From Chryseobacterium endalhagicum (GTDB lineage Bacteria; Bacteroidota; Bacteroidia; Flavobacteriales; Weeksellaceae): DNA of 64,000 nt. The stretch's first letter is position 1, and every line of letters starts with the position of its first letter. Position numbers and translations under genes: made by a program. Under the pieces are notes generated by a model. It was not told the DNA's origin and did not search any database. It worked only from the letters and a program-made list of their open reading frames with translations. This document shows, piece by piece, positions 23,850 through 33,182 of the stretch. Where the stretch lies: assembly GCF_016745235.1 (NCBI RefSeq), contig NZ_JAELVM010000001.1:1005856-1069855 (forward strand), read 5' to 3'.

Positions 23850-24920
23850 ATGATCAAGAATCTACTTTTTATGTTTCTGTTTTTTTCAGGAGCAGCACAA
23901 TTTCAGGCCGCCAGCAGAATGGAAAACATTTGCGAAGAATCTGCCTTTACTGTTCCAACGAACTTAGCGGCTACCAATATTACCTTTACTTCTGCTCATA
24001 TCACCTGGGATCCTATACCCGGAGCTACAGGTTATACGGTGAGATGGAGGGTCCCATCATCTGCGGTATGGTCCTCGATGAGTATTCCTGCCGGTACCAC
24101 TTCTGCTGATCTGAATAATCTTACACCCTGTGTGGCACAAATAGTTCAGGTGATTGATAATGCATCCGGAGATGTATCTTTTCCGTTAACCTTCTATACC
24201 CATCTGAATTATTGCAGATCCTATTCTACGAGCCTGGGAACAATGTATTTATCAAACGTTAAGGTAACTCCTGCCGCAGGACTTCCGGCTATGGTATGTT
24301 CTTCAGCGATGACAAGCCATACAGATTTCCGTCCGAACCCAACCTACCAAATACAGCTTGGGGTGGGGTCCCTCAATAATATTTTATCGGTAACACCCAG
24401 CTGGACAGGAGCACCTTTGGCATCTTACGTAAAAGCGTGGATAGATTTTAATGCGAATGCAATTTTTGAAGCTTCGGAAATGATTGTTTCTACAACGGTA
24501 GATTCTACAAATCCTAAAGCCTTTATATTTAATGTTCCTTCTGATGCCAGCATCACCCAGTGCGGAACAGCGATGAGGGTAATCATCAGCGAAACAGAAC
24601 CTGCTGGTCCATGCGAATTATTTATGTATGGAGAAGTGGAAGACTATGGAGTAACTTTTGTGAACACGAATCTTGCTGTAGATGAATCTGCGAAAACCAA
24701 AGAAATCAGCATCTATCCCAATCCGGTTTCCGATGTTTTGCACATTTCAGGACTTACTGAACCCACCGACTATGAAATTTTTTCAGTTTCGGGACAGAAA
24801 GCAGGAGAGGGAAAGACCTCTGGAAATACTTTGAATGTAAGCCACCTTACCAAAGGAATTTATTTTATTCAACTTAAAAATAAAGAAACACCAACCCGTC
24901 TGAAATTCATCAAAAAATAA
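23850..24920 (+). CDS. Secreted fibronectin-III/GEVED-type protein with T9SS sorting domain
   Basis: About 356 residues counted from the ATG at 23850, where a clear signal peptide begins ('MIKNLLFMFLFFSGAAQFQA'). The frame extends 14 codons upstream but that part is not signal-like. Domains in order: fibronectin type III at about 35-115 ('TNLAATNITFTSAHITWDPI', 'GYTVRW'), a GEVED domain at about 165-275 ('WIDFNANAIFEASEMI', 'GEVEDYGVTF'), and a type A T9SS sorting domain at about 290-356 ('ISIYPNPVSDVLHI', 'GIYFIQLKN'). It is exported by the type IX system and anchored at or released from the cell surface. A binding or adhesin role is likely. Confidence 0.88.
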   Translation: MIKNLLFMFLFFSGAAQFQAASRMENICEESAFTVPTNLAATNITFTSAHITWDPIPGATGYTVRWRVPSSAVWSSMSIPAGTTSADLNNLTPCVAQIVQVIDNASGDVSFPLTFYTHLNYCRSYSTSLGTMYLSNVKVTPAAGLPAMVCSSAMTSHTDFRPNPTYQIQLGVGSLNNILSVTPSWTGAPLASYVKAWIDFNANAIFEASEMIVSTTVDSTNPKAFIFNVPSDASITQCGTAMRVIISETEPAGPCELFMYGEVEDYGVTFVNTNLAVDESAKTKEISIYPNPVSDVLHISGLTEPTDYEIFSVSGQKAGEGKTSGNTLNVSHLTKGIYFIQLKNKETPTRLKFIKK

Positions 24921-24925
24921 AAAAC

Positions 24926-24959
24926 AAAATAGCGCTGAAAAAATCAGCGCTATTTTTTT
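24926..24959 (+). terminator. Terminator after the T9SS protein gene
   Basis: AAAATAGCGCTGA, six bases, TCAGCGCTATTTT form a stem of about 13 bp followed by more T. Confidence 0.85.
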
Positions 24960-24989
24960 ATAAAGTTAAAAGTCGTAAAATCTACCCAT

Positions 24990-25069
24990 AAGTAAAAATC
25001 CAACCCGCAATTTTCACATCACCACCACATCATCAAATCAACACATCAACCCATCATCCCATCACCAAA
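24990..25069. repeat. CAT/ATC-rich low-complexity spacer
   Basis: Imperfect repeats of CATCA, such as CACATCATCAAATCAACACA. They lie between convergent genes. Similar spacers lie at 28873-28945 and 48313-48390. Confidence 0.65.
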
Positions 25070-27217
25070 TCAAATCCTCTCCAGCTCATCCGCATTAATC
25101 GTCGTCTTAAAAGTCCCGTAATTCACCGTCACTTTATTCTTGGAGATTTTCTCAATGGTTCCTACACTTGTACTTCCCGGAATACGGACACGCTGGCCTT
25201 CTTTCATCCAGACGGCACGGTCGGTTTTACGTTTTTCTTCCAGTTTTTCATTGGTTTCTGCGATTTTTTCAATCACTTCTTCCTTTTTAAGCTGCTGTGT
25301 GATCTTTCTTTTAACCACCTGAAGACGTTTGGATTCATCTTTATCAGCGCCTATTTTCCTGAATTTTTCCTGTTCAAGGATCTTTACAAAATCTTTGACC
25401 ACATCTTTTCTGGATTTTCCTTTTACATAACTGTCGATGAAGGTTTCAATTTTATTTCCGAACTGAAGTTTACGGTGTTCCTCCTCATACAGTTTTTGGA
25501 AATTGAAAAGCTTTTGCTGCAGCTGGTCATTCAGTTTCTGGAGATTGTCACGTTTGTCTTCCACGGATTCTTTTCTTTCCGCAAGATCGGTTTTCAGTTT
25601 TTCAACCTCAAATTTTTCCTGCTGAAGCTTTACAATCGTTTTATCCAGGTTTACAATATCATGTTCCACTTTCTTTTTTGCGGCATGAATAATGAATCTT
25701 GGAATTCTGTTTTTCTCAGCGACCTCAAAAGTAAACGAACTTCCTGCCTGTCCCACTTCCAGTTTATACATAGGTTCCAGCGTCTCTTCATTGAAAAGCA
25801 TGGCTGCGTTTTCAGCATGCGGAAGCTGTTCTATAACCAGTTTGATATTTGTATAGTGCGTGGTAATGATGGCAAAACTTTTCTTATCATAGAAATATTC
25901 CATGAAGCTTTCCGCCAGGGCACCACCAAGTTCCGGATCAGATCCTGTCCCGAATTCATCAATAAGAAGCAGGGTATTGGCATCAGCCTCACGGATAATT
26001 CCGGCCATTTTCTTAAGTCTTGATGAATATGTAGAAAGATGATTTTCAATGGATTGGTTGTCACCAATATCCGTCATGACTTTTTCAAAGAAAAACATTT
26101 CAGATCTCGGATGAACCGGCACCAGAATCCCGCTCTGGATCATCAATTGAAGCAATCCTACCGTTTTCAGGGTGATGGATTTTCCGCCTGCATTCGGACC
26201 TGAGATACAGATAATTCTGTTCTGGTCAGTCAGTGACAGCGTCTGTGGATGAATAATCTTGTTTTCTGCTTTATTTCTCAGCCACAGCAGCGGATGGAAT
26301 GCATCTTTCAGTTTTAAAGTTTTGTGACGGTTGATCTTCGGAAGAATTCCGTTCACCAGTTCTGCAAATTTTGCTTTCGCTCTGGTAAGATCAAGGTCAA
26401 AAATATAAATCTGGTATCTCCACAGCTGAGGCTGGAATTCTGCCAGTTCAGCCGTAAGTTTTCTGAGAATCTTATCAATCTCTTTTTTCTCTTCCTCTTC
26501 ATTTTCGCGCAGCTTGAAATAATGCTTTACAACGCTGTCCGGCTGGATGTAGGTAATGGAACCTGTTTTGGAAATTCCTAAAACTCTTCCCGCCACTCTT
26601 TTTTTGAACCCGGATTTTACCGCTAAAACCCTCATATCTTCAATGATTGTTTCCCGGATATCATCCAGAAATTCGCTTTGTCCGTAATTAAACAGCGCAC
26701 GGTTGAAATTTTCCTGAATGGCTTTTTTAGCATGTTGAATTTCAGCTCTGAGCTCCTTTAAAACAGGAGACGCATCACTTTTTACTTCCCCGAAACGGTT
26801 AAAGACCTTATCAACTTTGTCAATGATCTCTTTCTTAAACTCCAGCTCAGAAACATCACCTATCAGATGAGGAAAGGTTTCGGGCATGGTTGGGAAAAAC
26901 TTTTGAAGTTTTCCTATCTGTTCAGTTAACGTTTTTATTTTGATGAAAGCACTGTTTTCCAGACGGTAATTCTCAATCAGCATTAATTTCAGCTCACTTT
27001 CGATATCTTCATACTCATCGAACGGAATTGCATTTGAACTTTCAAAACTCGAAAGATATTCCGACGTTTTTTTCAGTGAAAGTTCCGCCTCGTCAATTTC
27101 CATGGGACGAAGTTGAAGAATTTTGTCTCTCGTTTTCGGAGAATACGCAAATGGAGAGATTTCCGCGAGCAATTGCGGAAACTCTAATTCGTTTAAATCT
27201 TCTTTATTTATATACAC
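25070..27217 (-). CDS. MutS2-type ATPase lacking the Smr nuclease domain
   Basis: A 715-residue MutS2 homologue. The core and clamp region fills about 1-310. The ATPase domain has Walker A 'CISGPNAGGKSITLKT' at about 335-350, 'ADANTLLLIDEFGTGSDPELGGAL' and 'FAIITTHYTNIKL'. A long coiled coil follows at about 510-650, then a KOW-like beta domain ('EGQRVRIPGSTSVGTIEKISKNKVTVNYG'). Classical MutS2 is about 780 residues and ends in an Smr endonuclease; that domain is missing here. MutS2 is known for suppressing recombination or rescuing collided ribosomes. The start is GTG. Confidence 0.88.
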   Translation of the reverse strand: MYINKEDLNELEFPQLLAEISPFAYSPKTRDKILQLRPMEIDEAELSLKKTSEYLSSFESSNAIPFDEYEDIESELKLMLIENYRLENSAFIKIKTLTEQIGKLQKFFPTMPETFPHLIGDVSELEFKKEIIDKVDKVFNRFGEVKSDASPVLKELRAEIQHAKKAIQENFNRALFNYGQSEFLDDIRETIIEDMRVLAVKSGFKKRVAGRVLGISKTGSITYIQPDSVVKHYFKLRENEEEEKKEIDKILRKLTAELAEFQPQLWRYQIYIFDLDLTRAKAKFAELVNGILPKINRHKTLKLKDAFHPLLWLRNKAENKIIHPQTLSLTDQNRIICISGPNAGGKSITLKTVGLLQLMIQSGILVPVHPRSEMFFFEKVMTDIGDNQSIENHLSTYSSRLKKMAGIIREADANTLLLIDEFGTGSDPELGGALAESFMEYFYDKKSFAIITTHYTNIKLVIEQLPHAENAAMLFNEETLEPMYKLEVGQAGSSFTFEVAEKNRIPRFIIHAAKKKVEHDIVNLDKTIVKLQQEKFEVEKLKTDLAERKESVEDKRDNLQKLNDQLQQKLFNFQKLYEEEHRKLQFGNKIETFIDSYVKGKSRKDVVKDFVKILEQEKFRKIGADKDESKRLQVVKRKITQQLKKEEVIEKIAETNEKLEEKRKTDRAVWMKEGQRVRIPGSTSVGTIEKISKNKVTVNYGTFKTTINADELERI

Positions 27218-27221
27218 ACTG

Positions 27222-27310
27222 CAAATTTAGTGAGAAAATGTGAATGTTACTTGAAAATGAGATAATTTGAGAATTTGAAAACGGGCAATGCATTCATTTT
27301 ATTAAATTTG
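27222..27310. promoter_or_regulatory. Divergent -7 boxes directly at both start codons
   Basis: TAAATTTG occurs on the minus strand (27229-27222), 4 nt before the mutS2 GTG, and on the plus strand (27303-27310), 4 nt before the GNAT ATG. If active, both mRNAs would be leaderless. The -33 elements are poor, so this is tentative. Confidence 0.4.
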
Positions 27311-27314
27311 AAAC

Positions 27315-27824
27315 ATGAAACTGGAAACCGAACGCTTAATTTTAAAAAACATCAACGAAACCCATGTTGAGGATATTCTGAGAATTCGCAGCAACGAAGT
27401 CACTAATCAGTTTGTGCAAAGGAATTCTCCCAAAAACAATTATGATGCCCTGCAGTTTATTTTAACGATAAAAGAGAGAACGCAGAATAATCAGACTGTT
27501 TATTTTGGAATTGCCTTTAAAGATCAGCCCAATCTTATTGGAACCATCTGTCTCTGGAATTTTTCAGAGGACCGGAAAACGGCTGAGGTAGGCTATGAAT
27601 TATTACCCGATTATCACAGAAAAGGAATAATGTCCGAGGCTTTAAAAGCTGTTTTAGAACTTGGTTTTAATGAGCTGCATTTACAGGAAATTGTTGCCAT
27701 TACCAGCCAATTCAATGAAAACTCGAAAGGTCTTTTGCTGAAGCACCATTTTGCTTTGGAAGAAGGGAAGGAGGATGAAGGTTTTCCGGATAATATTATT
27801 TTCAGTTTAAAGAAAAACAAATGA
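27315..27824 (+). CDS. GNAT family N-acetyltransferase, RimJ/RimL type
   Basis: A 169-residue acetyltransferase. It opens with '[25 protein letters not shown]', typical of the RimJ/RimL group, and carries the acetyl-CoA-binding motif '[27 protein letters not shown]' at about 93-119, then '[21 protein letters not shown]'. The family acetylates ribosomal proteins, amino acids or other amines; the target here is unknown. It is divergent from mutS2 and followed 37 nt later by an acyltransferase gene. Length is normal. Confidence 0.9.
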   Translation: MKLETERLILKNINETHVEDILRIRSNEVTNQFVQRNSPKNNYDALQFILTIKERTQNNQTVYFGIAFKDQPNLIGTICLWNFSEDRKTAEVGYELLPDYHRKGIMSEALKAVLELGFNELHLQEIVAITSQFNENSKGLLLKHHFALEEGKEDEGFPDNIIFSLKKNK

Positions 27825-27861
27825 TTTTTTATTCAGATCAATCAGAACTGCAGTACTTTTA

Positions 27862-28872
27862 TTGGGTAATATGAGAAACGAAATAAAATCATTGACCGGG
27901 CTTCGGGGTATTGTGGCATTATGGGTAACCGTTTTTCATTTCAGTTTTTTCGAAAATTATTGGATCCGGTCTGTGGTTGGAAAAGGATATGTTGCGGTGG
28001 ATATATTTTTTGTCCTCAGTGCTTTTCTGCTTACGGTTTCTTACTCGGATAAGTTTAGGAATCTAAGTACTGAAGTTGTTCAAAGGTTCTATAAAAAAAG
28101 GGTCAACAGGATTTATCCCGTTTATTTTACCTCCGTTATTTTTATTGTTTTGTTTATTGCAGACAATGTATCGCTGTCTGAGTTTTTGGTCAATGCCGGA
28201 TTGTTACAGTGCTTTTTTAATCCCAATTATTCTCTGAACGAAGTCTATTGGTCATTAAGTACGGAATGGATATGCTACCTGATATTTCCTTTTCTGCTCT
28301 GGATGATCCTTAGATACAGAATTAACGGCTGGATACTGGTCGCCGCGGGCTTGATTTTACGGGTGATCCTTCCTTATCTGCCGGATATGTACTGGGATGA
28401 TGCTCCACTTATCGGAAACAGATCTGCACAGTACCTGGATGTTGTTTTTGGGGTGAATTCTTTAATAAGAACCATATCCTGTTATTTTCTGGGAATAGGC
28501 ATTGCTTTTCTGCCGGAAATGAGGTGTAGGAAAAATAATCTGTTTATTTATGGAGTTGCAGCTGTATTTTTTCTGCTGCTGTACACAGGGCGTGGAGTGT
28601 TCTTCGTACCTCTTTTATCAGCACTTATCATCAGGCACCTTTATTCGGAAAGAAAAAGTCTGATCAAAACATTCCTGGAAACCAGAGTTGTTTATTTTTT
28701 AGGAAATATTTCATACTCGCTGTATATCATTCATTATATTGTGAGGAGACAAAAAATAATCCTTGTTGATTCTTATCTTCTCAATAGTTTTCTACTGATC
28801 GGATTTTCAATACTGCTGTCCTATTTTTCCTACATTCTGATTGAAAAAAGAATAAAAATATTTAAAACCTAA
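27862..28872 (+). CDS. Acyltransferase family 3 membrane protein (OafA-like)
   Basis: A 336-residue integral membrane acyltransferase with about ten helices. The family start '[23 protein letters not shown]' contains the catalytic-type His, followed by '[20 protein letters not shown]' and '[14 protein letters not shown]'. The C-terminal '[14 protein letters not shown]' is also typical. Such enzymes O-acylate surface sugars, lipids or peptidoglycan. No polysaccharide cluster is next to it, so the acceptor is unknown. The start is ATG. Confidence 0.9.
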   Translation: MGNMRNEIKSLTGLRGIVALWVTVFHFSFFENYWIRSVVGKGYVAVDIFFVLSAFLLTVSYSDKFRNLSTEVVQRFYKKRVNRIYPVYFTSVIFIVLFIADNVSLSEFLVNAGLLQCFFNPNYSLNEVYWSLSTEWICYLIFPFLLWMILRYRINGWILVAAGLILRVILPYLPDMYWDDAPLIGNRSAQYLDVVFGVNSLIRTISCYFLGIGIAFLPEMRCRKNNLFIYGVAAVFFLLLYTGRGVFFVPLLSALIIRHLYSERKSLIKTFLETRVVYFLGNISYSLYIIHYIVRRQKIILVDSYLLNSFLLIGFSILLSYFSYILIEKRIKIFKT

Positions 28873-28945
28873 CCCCACATCCTCACATTCCCACATCAAC
28901 ATATCATCAAATCATCAAATCATCACATCATCACATCAACCCATC
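28873..28945. repeat. CATCA-type low-complexity spacer
   Basis: Imperfect repeats such as ATCATCAAATCATCAAATC follow the acyltransferase stop. There is no regular spacer or repeat length, so it is not a CRISPR array. Confidence 0.65.
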
Positions 28946-28952
28946 ATCAGAT

Positions 28953-28983
28953 TTGGTATTACTGGAATAAAAGAATATTTTTG
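28953..28983 (+). promoter_or_regulatory. Promoter of ung
   Basis: TTG (28953-28955), 20 nt, TATTTTTG (28976-28983): an exact match to the Bacteroidota consensus. Confidence 0.75.
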
Positions 28984-29053
28984 TAGTATAGTGAATGGCA
29001 AAGTATGAATGCATTGCCCCATGAACCCATTTTCAAATTATCAAATCAACCCC

Positions 29054-29695
29054 ATGACCTGGACAGAAGTTTTAGCCCCGATAAAGAACACCGAATATTT
29101 TACCACCCTTTGGGAAAAAGTAAAGCAGGAATATGCATCAACCCAGGTTTTTCCGCCGAAAAATAAAATATTCAGGGCGCTGGAAATTACGCCTTTTGAG
29201 GAGGTTGAAGTGGTGATCATCGGGCAGGATCCTTATCATAATGATTACCAGGCTAATGGTTTGTGTTTTTCCGTTTCAGAACAGGTAGCGGCACCGCCTT
29301 CCCTGAAAAACATTTTTACAGAACTGAAAGATGATCTGGGAGTTGAAAGAACATCAAAAGAACTGGACGACTGGGGAAAACAGGGCGTACTGTTACTGAA
29401 TGCTACTTTAACCGTCCGTGCCCATTCTCCCAATTCACATAAAGACCTGGGCTGGGAAAAATTCACAGACTTTGTCATCAAGGAAATTTCAGATAAAAAA
29501 CAAAATGTAGTCTTTGTTCTCTGGGGAGCTTTTGCACAGAAAAAAGCCGAACTCATTGATCCGGCTAAGCATTTTATCTTAAAATCGGCGCACCCGTCAC
29601 CGTTTTCTGTTTACAGAGGTTTTTATGGAAGCAAGCCTTTCTCGAAGATCAATGAATACCTGATCTCAAAAGGAAAGAAGCCTATTTCCTGGTAG
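29054..29695 (+). CDS. ung: Uracil-DNA glycosylase
   Basis: A family 1 UDG that removes uracil from DNA in base-excision repair, about 213 residues from the ATG at 29054. An earlier ATG at 29009 would add 15 residues, but that stretch resembles an intergenic repeat (TGAATGCATTGCCC also occurs near 27285), so the later start is preferred. The water-activating motif is 'GQDPYHNDYQANGLCFSV' (Asp59). The uracil-binding loop is 'LNATLTVRAHSPNSHKDLGWEKFTD', and 'SAHPSPFSVYRGFYG' is the DNA-intercalation motif. A consensus promoter lies upstream. The 3' end overlaps the convergent lipoprotein gene by 14 nt. Confidence 0.95.
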   Translation: MTWTEVLAPIKNTEYFTTLWEKVKQEYASTQVFPPKNKIFRALEITPFEEVEVVIIGQDPYHNDYQANGLCFSVSEQVAAPPSLKNIFTELKDDLGVERTSKELDDWGKQGVLLLNATLTVRAHSPNSHKDLGWEKFTDFVIKEISDKKQNVVFVLWGAFAQKKAELIDPAKHFILKSAHPSPFSVYRGFYGSKPFSKINEYLISKGKKPISW

Positions 29696-30197
29696 AACCG
29701 GAAGTATCAGAACCTTCTTTTGTGAATTGGATCCCGATTCTGTATTTTCCTTCCAGAGCTTTTGCCCCGCCTTCAGATTTTGGAAATGGTGATACTTCTT
29801 TCAATGAAATGGTATATCCGTTGTACACTTCAGATTCGTGGTAATTTCTTCCTGCATTGTCCGAAGTAGCCAGCTCTAAAACCATAGGTCTGGAATACGT
29901 TCCCATCACTTCTACCTGAGCTACTGCCACGCCTGCCCAGATACAGTTCACTCCCTCAGGACAGCGGCTGTCTTCAGAAATACCTTTGAAAGTGACGCTC
30001 ATTTCATACTCTTTCAGGAATTTATTTTCACCCTGATTAAAATAAACGATGCCGTCTTTCTGTACAGGATTTTTCGTTCCTTTTGTATTGGAAACTATTT
30101 CTCCGGAATCAGATTCCGTGGTTTTCGTCTTCTTTTGGGCGTTGCATCCCGCTAAGGTCAGCATTCCCACACTGAATATGATGGCTTTGTGAAACAT
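29682..30197 (-). CDS. Lipoprotein, function unknown
   Basis: A 171-residue lipoprotein. The signal 'MFHKAIIFSVGMLTLAGC' ends in the lipobox cysteine, followed by a Lys/Thr/Ser linker. The mature part, 'FLKEYEMSVTFKGISEDSRCPEGVNCIWAGVAVAQVEVMG', contains a Cys-Pro-Glu-Gly-x-x-Cys-x-W motif seen in a family of small secreted proteins of Bacteroidota. Two cysteines may form a disulfide. No function is known to me. The gene ends inside the convergent ung 3' end. Confidence 0.75.
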   Translation of the reverse strand: MFHKAIIFSVGMLTLAGCNAQKKTKTTESDSGEIVSNTKGTKNPVQKDGIVYFNQGENKFLKEYEMSVTFKGISEDSRCPEGVNCIWAGVAVAQVEVMGTYSRPMVLELATSDNAGRNYHESEVYNGYTISLKEVSPFPKSEGGAKALEGKYRIGIQFTKEGSDTSGSTRK

Positions 30198-30435
30198 AAT
30201 TTCTTTTTTAATATTTGCGATGAAACTTAAAATAACTTGTGTTCGGGATAAGGCATTTTTGTTTATATAATTAGGTCAGGAAGCTTGAAGCCGGAAGAGG
30301 GAGGTTATTGTAGTCCAAAAGCAGAAATACACCGCGGTTTTATTAATTTTTTAATCCGCTTCAATACATTTAAAGGCTGCTATTTAATATTATTGTCTGG
30401 TAGTAACTTCCATCCTCTATCTTCCATCTTCCATC

Positions 30436-30927
30436 CTAAATAACATCAAGCATATCCAATACTACTACCAAAAACATTGCCACACCTACCACAAGGCTGA
30501 AACCTGTTCCGTAGATGAAACCGATAAATGCTCCTTTGGTAGATCTCAGCGCCTTCTTCATGTCCTTGCTGTCATGAAGAAGCTCCCCGATAAATACCCC
30601 CGCAAACATTCCGATCAGGAATCCCAGTGGAATAGGAATGAAGATCCCTACAATGGTTCCTACAATGGAGCCAATGCTTCCCCAGCGTGTTCCTCCGTAT
30701 TTTCTGTTCGTTTTCGCAGGGATTACATAGCTCAGAACTGCAGAAATAGCGGTAAGGATACCGAATGCCCAGATGTAGATCATCGGCAGATCCGCATTGG
30801 TCCCGAATTTATAGATCAAAAGACCGCAGATGCTTAATAAAAGTCCCGGAAGAACAGGCAGAAATGTTCCCAGTATGCCCAGAAACAGTAAAATAAGACA
30901 GAGAATATTAATTAAGGTTGTATCCAT
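30436..30927 (-). CDS. DUF456 family membrane protein
   Basis: A 163-residue protein with four or five membrane helices and glycine-rich loops: 'ILGTFLPVLPGLLLSICGLLIYKFG' and 'VGIFIPIPLGFLIGMFAGVFIGELL'. This is the DUF456 pattern, a widespread family of unknown function that may contain glycine-zipper helices. It is a lone gene, divergent from the MscS channel gene 123 nt away. Confidence 0.88.
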   Translation of the reverse strand: MDTTLINILCLILLFLGILGTFLPVLPGLLLSICGLLIYKFGTNADLPMIYIWAFGILTAISAVLSYVIPAKTNRKYGGTRWGSIGSIVGTIVGIFIPIPLGFLIGMFAGVFIGELLHDSKDMKKALRSTKGAFIGFIYGTGFSLVVGVAMFLVVVLDMLDVI

Positions 30928-31050
30928 TCTTTAAAATTATCAATGCAAGATAGGAAAAAAGAAGATTTGCGGAAGAGTTTTCAAAATTTGGGCTAAAAAT
31001 TGATTGTCAAATACTAACATCATCATCCTTAATTTTATAAATTTGCTGTA

Positions 31051-32319
31051 ATGAAAGACGAAATACAAGACACTAAAGGTTTTTTACAGGAAATCAGTGA
31101 TCAGCTTTACATCTACATCAGCCAGGTGACGCCCGGCGGAATGGATTGGGTAGTGCATATTATTGTAAAACTGGCGCTGCTTTGTGCTGTATTTCTGGTA
31201 GTGGATTTTGTATTTAAATTCGCCATTAATTTTGTTTTCAGATTTTTTAGAAGTGATGAAAAATATCCTATAATCCGGTCAGTCTACCAATCGAAGATCT
31301 CCAATTCCGTTGCTCATTTTGCTGCGCTTTTGGTCGTTGGAGGCATACATCCTTCCATATTTCCTGCAACAGCCCTGCCCAAAACCAATATTTTTATCAA
31401 CAGAACCATCAATTTAGGTTTGGTGCTTATCCTTGCCGGAATGCTGTACAGATCATTAACGGGTTTCAGATATTATTTCACCATAAAACAGGATTTCTAT
31501 AAAATCATGGCCCTCAATGCCATCTCCGAAACCGTGAAGATTTTAGGAATATTCGTCTTTACAGTCGTAGGCATCTGTGTGATATTCGGGATCAAAGGAA
31601 CAACCATTGTAGGGAGTCTGGGAGCCATTACTGCTGTGCTGGTACTCGTGTTCAGAGATACTATTTTAGGGTTTGTCACGGGAATACACGTCGCCACGTC
31701 TAAAAATCTTAAAGTAGGAGACTGGGTAAGCATCCCGAAATACAGTATTGAAGGAAATATCACGGATATCAGTCTATTGACCACGAAAATCACCAATTTT
31801 GATAAAACGGTCTCCACTATTCCTACTTATGATTTGCTGACAACAGAAATCAAAAACCTTCAGGTGATGTCCGAATCCAATACCAGAAGAATTAAAAAAT
31901 CCATTTATTTTAATATCAATTCCTTTAAATTTTTAAATGCTGAAGATATTGAACGTTTAAAAGATATCAACCTGATCTCTGATTATATTGAAGAAAAAAC
32001 TTTGGAGATCGAAAAGGAAAAACAAAGCCTGGAGCATAATGATAAAACCATCAACGGAAGACAGCTGACCAATATCGGCGTTTTCCGATATTATGCACAG
32101 AAATATATAGAAAATGACCCTGATATAGATCAGAACGGAGCCAAAATGGTCCGTCAGCTGGATATTACACCGCAGGGACTTCCCCTGGAAGTATACTGTT
32201 TTGCCAATGATTCCAAATGGGAGCATTTTGAACAGATTCAGGCGGATATTTTCGACCACCTGCTTGTTGCTTCAAAAGAATTTGATCTTCAGGTGATGCA
32301 GGTAAGCGTTAAAGTTTAA
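31051..32319 (+). CDS. Mechanosensitive ion channel, MscS family
   Basis: A 422-residue channel. Membrane helices occupy about 25-200. The pore-lining helix and the MscS beta domain follow: 'GTTIVGSLGAITAVLVLVFRDTILGFVTGIHVATSKNLKVGDWVSIP' (about 188-235), then 'EGNITDISLLTTKITNFDKTVSTIPTYDLL'. An extra C-terminal domain of about 150 residues is typical of the YbdG/larger MscS subgroup. It opens under membrane tension to release solutes on osmotic downshock. It is a single gene with no obvious partner. Confidence 0.92.
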   Translation: MKDEIQDTKGFLQEISDQLYIYISQVTPGGMDWVVHIIVKLALLCAVFLVVDFVFKFAINFVFRFFRSDEKYPIIRSVYQSKISNSVAHFAALLVVGGIHPSIFPATALPKTNIFINRTINLGLVLILAGMLYRSLTGFRYYFTIKQDFYKIMALNAISETVKILGIFVFTVVGICVIFGIKGTTIVGSLGAITAVLVLVFRDTILGFVTGIHVATSKNLKVGDWVSIPKYSIEGNITDISLLTTKITNFDKTVSTIPTYDLLTTEIKNLQVMSESNTRRIKKSIYFNINSFKFLNAEDIERLKDINLISDYIEEKTLEIEKEKQSLEHNDKTINGRQLTNIGVFRYYAQKYIENDPDIDQNGAKMVRQLDITPQGLPLEVYCFANDSKWEHFEQIQADIFDHLLVASKEFDLQVMQVSVKV

Positions 32320-32440
32320 GAAAAGAAGTTAGAAGCTGGAAATTAGAAGTTAGAGGATGTGGGCGTTTTTTTATCTGTAATAAGTACTACAGAAGTACAC
32401 CCAAAAACTAACTTCTAACCTCTAATATCTAATTTCTCAA
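32320..32440. repeat. TTAGAAGTTAGA-type low-complexity spacer
   Basis: Word-like repeats such as AAGTTAGAAGCTGGAAATTAG on one side and AACTTCTAACCTCTAATATC on the other, which are complementary and could pair. They lie between the MscS gene and pdxJ. Confidence 0.55.
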
Positions 32441-32462
32441 AAAAATAACATCTCAATAAAAA

Positions 32463-33182
32463 ATGACAAAATTAAGCGTAAACATTAATAAAATTGCGAC
32501 ATTAAGGAATGCAAGAGGAGGCGAAACACCAAGCGTAACAGAAGCAGCCGTGAAGATCCAGGAATTCGGGGGACAGGGAATTACCATCCACCCAAGGCCG
32601 GACGAAAGGCACATCACCAGAAAAGATGTCTACGATCTGAAACCGCTGGTTACCACTGAATTCAACATTGAAGGAAATCCCCACCGCTCTTTTATTGATA
32701 TGGTTCTGGAAGTAAAACCGGAGCAGGTAACGCTGGTTCCCGATGCAGATGACGCTATTACTTCCAATGCAGGCTGGGATACCAAAAAGCATCTGGATTT
32801 CCTGACGGAGATTATTTCAGAATTCAAAAATGCAGGAATCCGTACCTCTATTTTCCTTGATCCGCTGCCGGAACTGGTAGAGCATGCTGCTAAAACCGGT
32901 GCTGACAGAATTGAACTGTATACCGAAGCATACGCAAAAAATTACCTTACCAATAAAGAACAGGCCATACAGCCTTATTACGATACAGCCCTTGCTGCTA
33001 CGGAATTCGGTCTGGGAATCAATGCCGGGCATGATCTGAGCCTTGAGAATTTAAAATATTTTGCAGACACGATTCCGAATCTGCTTGAAGTTTCCATCGG
33101 GCATGCTTTGGTGTCTGAAGCGCTTTATATGGGACTTGAAAATACGGTGCAGGCTTATTTGAAAAGACTGGCTGCGTGGTAA
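32463..33182 (+). CDS. pdxJ: Pyridoxine 5'-phosphate synthase
   Basis: A 239-residue TIM-barrel enzyme that condenses 1-deoxyxylulose 5-phosphate with 3-amino-2-oxopropyl phosphate in vitamin B6 synthesis. Conserved stretches are 'LSVNINKIATLRNARGGETPS', 'GITIHPRPDERHI', 'EFNIEGNP', 'VTLVPD' and 'GADRIELYTEAYA', and the phosphate site 'GLGINAGHDLSLENL'. Length and motifs are normal. The gene lies between two low-complexity spacers; the alpha/beta hydrolase follows 122 nt later. Confidence 0.96.
   Translation: MTKLSVNINKIATLRNARGGETPSVTEAAVKIQEFGGQGITIHPRPDERHITRKDVYDLKPLVTTEFNIEGNPHRSFIDMVLEVKPEQVTLVPDADDAITSNAGWDTKKHLDFLTEIISEFKNAGIRTSIFLDPLPELVEHAAKTGADRIELYTEAYAKNYLTNKEQAIQPYYDTALAATEFGLGINAGHDLSLENLKYFADTIPNLLEVSIGHALVSEALYMGLENTVQAYLKRLAAW

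Noticed and set aside
25475-26023. A 182-codon open frame antisense to mutS2
   Set aside because: It is Phe/Ile-rich low-quality sequence opposite the coiled-coil and ATPase region of mutS2, with no start signal or motif.
28873-28945. CATCA repeats considered as a CRISPR array
   Set aside because: There is no constant repeat length, no unique spacers and no cas gene in the window.
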